From Crocinitomicaceae bacterium (lineage in GTDB: Bacteria > Bacteroidota > Bacteroidia > Flavobacteriales_D > Crocinitomicaceae): 37,787 nucleotides of DNA. The translations under genes were made by a program, and so were the position numbers. The notes beneath the pieces were generated by a model. That model ran no database searches and had not been told where the DNA came from. It worked only from the letters and a program-made list of their open reading frames with translations. The stretch lies in the NCBI GenBank assembly GCA_030833265.1, contig JAURHO010000002.1:1-37787 (forward strand), read 5' to 3'. Of the stretch, positions 35,434-37,787 are shown in pieces (the stretch's first letter is position 1; every line of letters starts with the position of its first letter).

Positions 35434-35814
35434 ATGTCCTTAACTGATATTTGGCAACATCATGACCTCCTCGGAAAATGGGGTGAAGACTACGCGCTGC
35501 AACACTTACTCAAGTTGGGTTATACGCTCAAGAGCAGCAATTACCGCTTCAACAGAATGGAAATCGACCTCATCATGATCGACCAAAATACTTTAGTCAT
35601 GATTGAAGTGAAAACGCGTCAAAGTGCTGCGCTAGGCGAACCCTGGAAGGCAGTCAATTTGGCTAAGCAACGTCAAATTATTCGGGTAGCAAACTATTTC
35701 ACGAAGGCCATTCAATGGCCGCATGAAGTGCGCTTTGATATCGTTTCAATCGTACACAACCAAGAAAATACTGAGTTGGTGCATATCAAACAGGCTTTTA
35801 GCCCGCTTCCGTAA
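35434..35814 (+). CDS. YraN/UPF0102 family nuclease-like protein
   Basis: 126 aa. 'LGKWGEDYALQHLLKLGYTLKSSNYRFNRMEIDLIMIDQNTLVMIEVKTRQS' is the UPF0102/YraN core: a PD-(D/E)XK-like fold with E (in GED), D (in EIDLI) and ExK (IEVKTR) as the presumed catalytic set. The function is unproven; related proteins are thought to be Holliday-junction-type nucleases. Monocistronic, with the dihydrolipoyl dehydrogenase gene converging after 10 nt and no terminator between. Confidence 0.92.
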   Translation: MSLTDIWQHHDLLGKWGEDYALQHLLKLGYTLKSSNYRFNRMEIDLIMIDQNTLVMIEVKTRQSAALGEPWKAVNLAKQRQIIRVANYFTKAIQWPHEVRFDIVSIVHNQENTELVHIKQAFSPLP

Positions 35815-35824
35815 AAACTCAGAG

Positions 35825-37222
35825 CTATACGTGTAAAGCGCGGTCTGCAGTAGCAGCTAAAGCCGCTTCTTTAATGGCTTCAGAATAGGTTGGGTGGCCG
35901 TGGCAAATTCTGGCAATATCTTCAGCAGATGCACGGTATTCCATAGCAGTTACGGCTTCCATTATGAGGTCAGCAGCGCGTGCGGCAATCATATGAACCC
36001 CTAAAATTTCATCTGTTTGGCTATCGGCTAAAATTTTGACAAAACCAGCGGTGTCCATACTTGCACGAGCTCTACCTAAAGCTTTAATCGGGAAAGATCC
36101 GGCTTTATAACTGATGCCTGCTGCCTTGAGCTCTTCTTCTGTTTTACCAACGGCAGCAATTTCTGGCCAAGTATAAACAACACCAGGGATGAGGTTATAA
36201 TTGATGTGCGGATGCTGACCCGCAATTGTTTCAGCCACAAATACACCTTCTTCTTCAGCTTTATGCGCAAGCATAGCGCCTCTAACGACATCTCCAATTG
36301 CGTAAATGTGTGCTTGGTTGGTTTGCAAATGATCATTGACCTCAATTTGGCCGCGTTGATTTATTTGAACACCTGCTTTTTCGAGGCCTAAACCTTCCGT
36401 GAAAGGTTTGCGCCCTACAGCTACTAGACAGTAATCAGCTTCTAGTGTAACCACTTCACCTTTTTTATTTTCCGCAGTGAGCTCTACGAGTTTTCCTTTA
36501 TTTTTTACACCCAAAACTTTGTGTTCAAGATGGAATTTAAAGCCTTCTTTTTTCAAAATCTTGGTAAATTCTTTGCCTAGCCCAGCATCCATAGTTGGCA
36601 AGATACTTGGCGCAAACTCAATGACTTCAACAGTGGCACCTAGACGGGCGTAGACTGAACCTAATTCAAGTCCAATGACACCACCACCAATCACGAGCAT
36701 CTTTTTAGGAATCTCGGTCATGTTGAGTGCTTCAGTTGATGTGATGATGCGCTTTTTGTCTGGTTCCATTCCTGGGAAATAGTTGGGCTTACTTCCTGTG
36801 GCAATAATGATGTTTTTACCAGAAATTTGGGTGTTTTGTTCACCTGTAATCTGAATGGTATGGGCATCGATAAAAGAACCCAAGCCATGATAAACAGTGA
36901 CTTTGTTTTTATCCATTAGGAATTTAACACCTGCGCATGTTTGCGAAACCACTTCGTTTTTACGAGCGATCATTTGGCTTAAATTCGCTTTAAGACCCGT
37001 AATTTCAATGCCGTGATCCGTGAAATTATGTTGGGCGTTATGGAAATGTTCTGAAGAATCAAGGAGTGCTTTTGAAGGTATACAGCCGACATTTAAGCAA
37101 GTTCCACCAAGGGTATTGTATTTTTCAATAAGGGCTGTTTTCAAACCCAATTGCGCACAACGCAAAGCTGAAACATATCCACCGGGTCCTGAACCAATAA
37201 CTACGACATCAAAAGCATCCAT
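35825..37222 (-). CDS. lpdA: dihydrolipoyl dehydrogenase
   Basis: 465 aa, the E3 flavoprotein of the pyruvate and 2-oxoglutarate dehydrogenase complexes. FAD-binding 'VIGSGPGGYVSALR' at the N-terminus; redox disulfide 'GGTCLNVGCIPSK' (C42 and C47); NAD-binding 'VIGGGVIGLELGSVYARLG'; 'IYAIGDVVRGAMLAHKAEEEG'; and the catalytic 'HGHPTYSEAIKEAAL' at the C-terminus. All landmark residues are present and length is normal. It has its own promoter (TTTG, 19 nt, TAACTTTG) and is not next to other complex subunits. Confidence 0.97.
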   Translation of the reverse strand: MDAFDVVVIGSGPGGYVSALRCAQLGLKTALIEKYNTLGGTCLNVGCIPSKALLDSSEHFHNAQHNFTDHGIEITGLKANLSQMIARKNEVVSQTCAGVKFLMDKNKVTVYHGLGSFIDAHTIQITGEQNTQISGKNIIIATGSKPNYFPGMEPDKKRIITSTEALNMTEIPKKMLVIGGGVIGLELGSVYARLGATVEVIEFAPSILPTMDAGLGKEFTKILKKEGFKFHLEHKVLGVKNKGKLVELTAENKKGEVVTLEADYCLVAVGRKPFTEGLGLEKAGVQINQRGQIEVNDHLQTNQAHIYAIGDVVRGAMLAHKAEEEGVFVAETIAGQHPHINYNLIPGVVYTWPEIAAVGKTEEELKAAGISYKAGSFPIKALGRARASMDTAGFVKILADSQTDEILGVHMIAARAADLIMEAVTAMEYRASAEDIARICHGHPTYSEAIKEAALAATADRALHV

Positions 37223-37239
37223 TTTCTGTAAATTTTTTA

Positions 37240-37270
37240 CAAAGTTACTGTTTGTCTACGAACAACCAAA
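37240..37270 (-). promoter_or_regulatory. strong promoter of lpdA
   Basis: On the minus strand: TTTG (37270-37267), 19 nt, TAACTTTG (37247-37240), then a 17-nt A-rich leader to the ATG at 37222. Both elements match the Bacteroidetes consensus exactly. Confidence 0.75.
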
Positions 37271-37282
37271 GCCTTAATTTTG
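37251..37282 (+). promoter_or_regulatory. strong promoter of the last, partial gene
   Basis: TTTG (37251-37254), 20 nt, TAATTTTG (37275-37282): exact matches to both consensus boxes, 12 nt before the proposed GTG start. It overlaps the lpdA promoter on the other strand. Confidence 0.75.
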
Positions 37283-37294
37283 TGTTATTATATT

Positions 37295-37787
37295 GTGCTA
37301 AGATTCAGCCTCTTTCTCTCCTTTCTGTTTTGCTTGTTGTTTCAACAGGTCAGAGCTTCTCATATCATTGGGGGCGATATCTATTACAACTTTTTGGGCA
37401 ATGACCAATACCGATTTTTCATTACCCTTTACCGAGATTGCGCTTCCACTGGCGCCCAATACGACGACCCGCTGTACCTTTCCATTTTCAAACAAGGAAA
37501 CGTTCACCATTTAACTGTACAAGTGCCATTTCCAGGTTCGGTTGTTTTACCCAATAATTTCAATAATCCGTGCGCTACACAACCTACTGGCATTTGTGTT
37601 GAACGCGCCATTTATCAAGTGGTGCTTACCTTGCCGCCAATTCCAGGTGGCTATACAGTTTCTTATCAGCGTTGTTGCCGTGGTCCGAATATTACTAATT
37701 TACAGTTCCCAGATGATACCGGCCTCACACTTGTAGCTCAGGTGCCAGGTTCAAATACCGGGGCCTCTAATAATAGTAGTCCGAGGT
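37295..37787 (+). CDS. N-terminal part of a large secreted T9SS/gliding-type protein (partial)
   Basis: Open to the end of the window (about 164 residues) and missing from the ORF track, probably because it has no ATG start and runs off the edge. The proposed GTG at 37295 begins a signal peptide (VLRFSLFLSFLFCLL, cleavage near VRA-S). A TTG at 37280 is also in frame, but it overlaps the promoter box. The mature start 'SHIIGGDIYYNFLGNDQYRFFITLYRDC' is the hallmark of large Bacteroidota CHU_C/gliding-motility proteins, and Cys-rich 'YQRCCRGPNI' follows, as usual in this group. The domains further along and the tail lie outside the window, so a T9SS tail is expected but not seen. Confidence 0.85.
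   Translation, partial: MLRFSLFLSFLFCLLFQQVRASHIIGGDIYYNFLGNDQYRFFITLYRDCASTGAQYDDPLYLSIFKQGNVHHLTVQVPFPGSVVLPNNFNNPCATQPTGICVERAIYQVVLTLPPIPGGYTVSYQRCCRGPNITNLQFPDDTGLTLVAQVPGSNTGASNNSSPR

Noticed and set aside
1-37787. CRISPR arrays, tRNA, rRNA, insertion sequences or prophage genes
   Set aside because: No array of direct repeats with spacers, no cloverleaf-like sequence and no transposase, integrase or phage protein was seen in the intergenic gaps or ORFs.

Overview
The window is a stretch of ordinary bacterial chromosome from a member of the Bacteroidota, most likely a Flavobacteriales-type marine or freshwater organism (phylum call strong, family call an inference). The reasons are: three proteins that look like type IX secretion system (T9SS) cargo or adhesins, with a CHU_C/type B tail, a type A Por-secretion tail, and an N-terminus typical of gliding-associated proteins; a PorP/SprF-family protein; a signal-peptide-bearing ExbB; and promoters of the Bacteroidetes type (TTTG, about 20 nt, TAnnTTTG) with no Shine-Dalgarno sequences. 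No insertion sequence, prophage, CRISPR array, tRNA or rRNA was seen, and no intergenic gap exceeds 300 nt.

Layout. 1-3.05 kb: a secreted protein with a CsgG/LpoB-like fold, then a membrane class III adenylate cyclase fused to an HD hydrolase domain. 3.06-4.2 kb (minus): a lipoprotein and a DUF2490 outer-membrane barrel that share a stop/start. 4.3-8.4 kb: a 1025-aa secreted CotH-kinase-like protein with lamin-tail, TSP3 repeats and a type B T9SS tail, followed after 2 nt by a PorP/SprF protein that is probably its secretion partner. 8.4-9.9 kb (minus): a GH3-like acyl-adenylating enzyme. 10-11.9 kb: universal stress protein and fructose-1,6-bisphosphatase. 11.9-13.8 kb (minus): ExbB, ExbD and a glycine-rich TonB-like protein. 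13.9-17.3 kb: mfd. 17.4-18.9 kb: two YceI paralogues and a small membrane protein, closed by a UUCG terminator. 19-21.4 kb: a choice-of-anchor-L/PKD/CHU_C secreted protein. 21.4-22.3 kb (minus): an OmpA-family lipoprotein. 22.5-25.1 kb: a tight operon of a helical protein, YicC, guanylate kinase and NadD, closed by a strong hairpin. 25.2-25.9 kb (minus): a type A T9SS cargo protein. 26.0-27.1 kb: DUF4286 protein and rsmA. 27.1-29.5 kb (minus): LysE-type exporter and a MORN-repeat protein. 29.6-30.0 kb: a small acidic protein. 30.1-34.1 kb (minus): a TraB/GumN protein and an AddB-like nuclease. 34.2-35.4 kb (minus): hutI. 35.4-35.8 kb: YraN. 35.8-37.2 kb (minus): dihydrolipoyl dehydrogenase. 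37.3 kb to the end: the N-terminal part of a secreted protein that the ORF track missed.

The most notable points are: (i) the adenylate cyclase-HD fusion, which could both make and remove a nucleotide signal; (ii) the CotH-like/PorP-SprF pair, a candidate secreted surface kinase with its own T9SS partner; (iii) a repeated arrangement in which the -7 promoter box ends 3-9 nt before the start codon, implying leaderless or nearly leaderless mRNAs; and (iv) two full promoters interleaved head to head between lpdA and the last gene. I did not find a clearly new multi-gene defence or mobile system.
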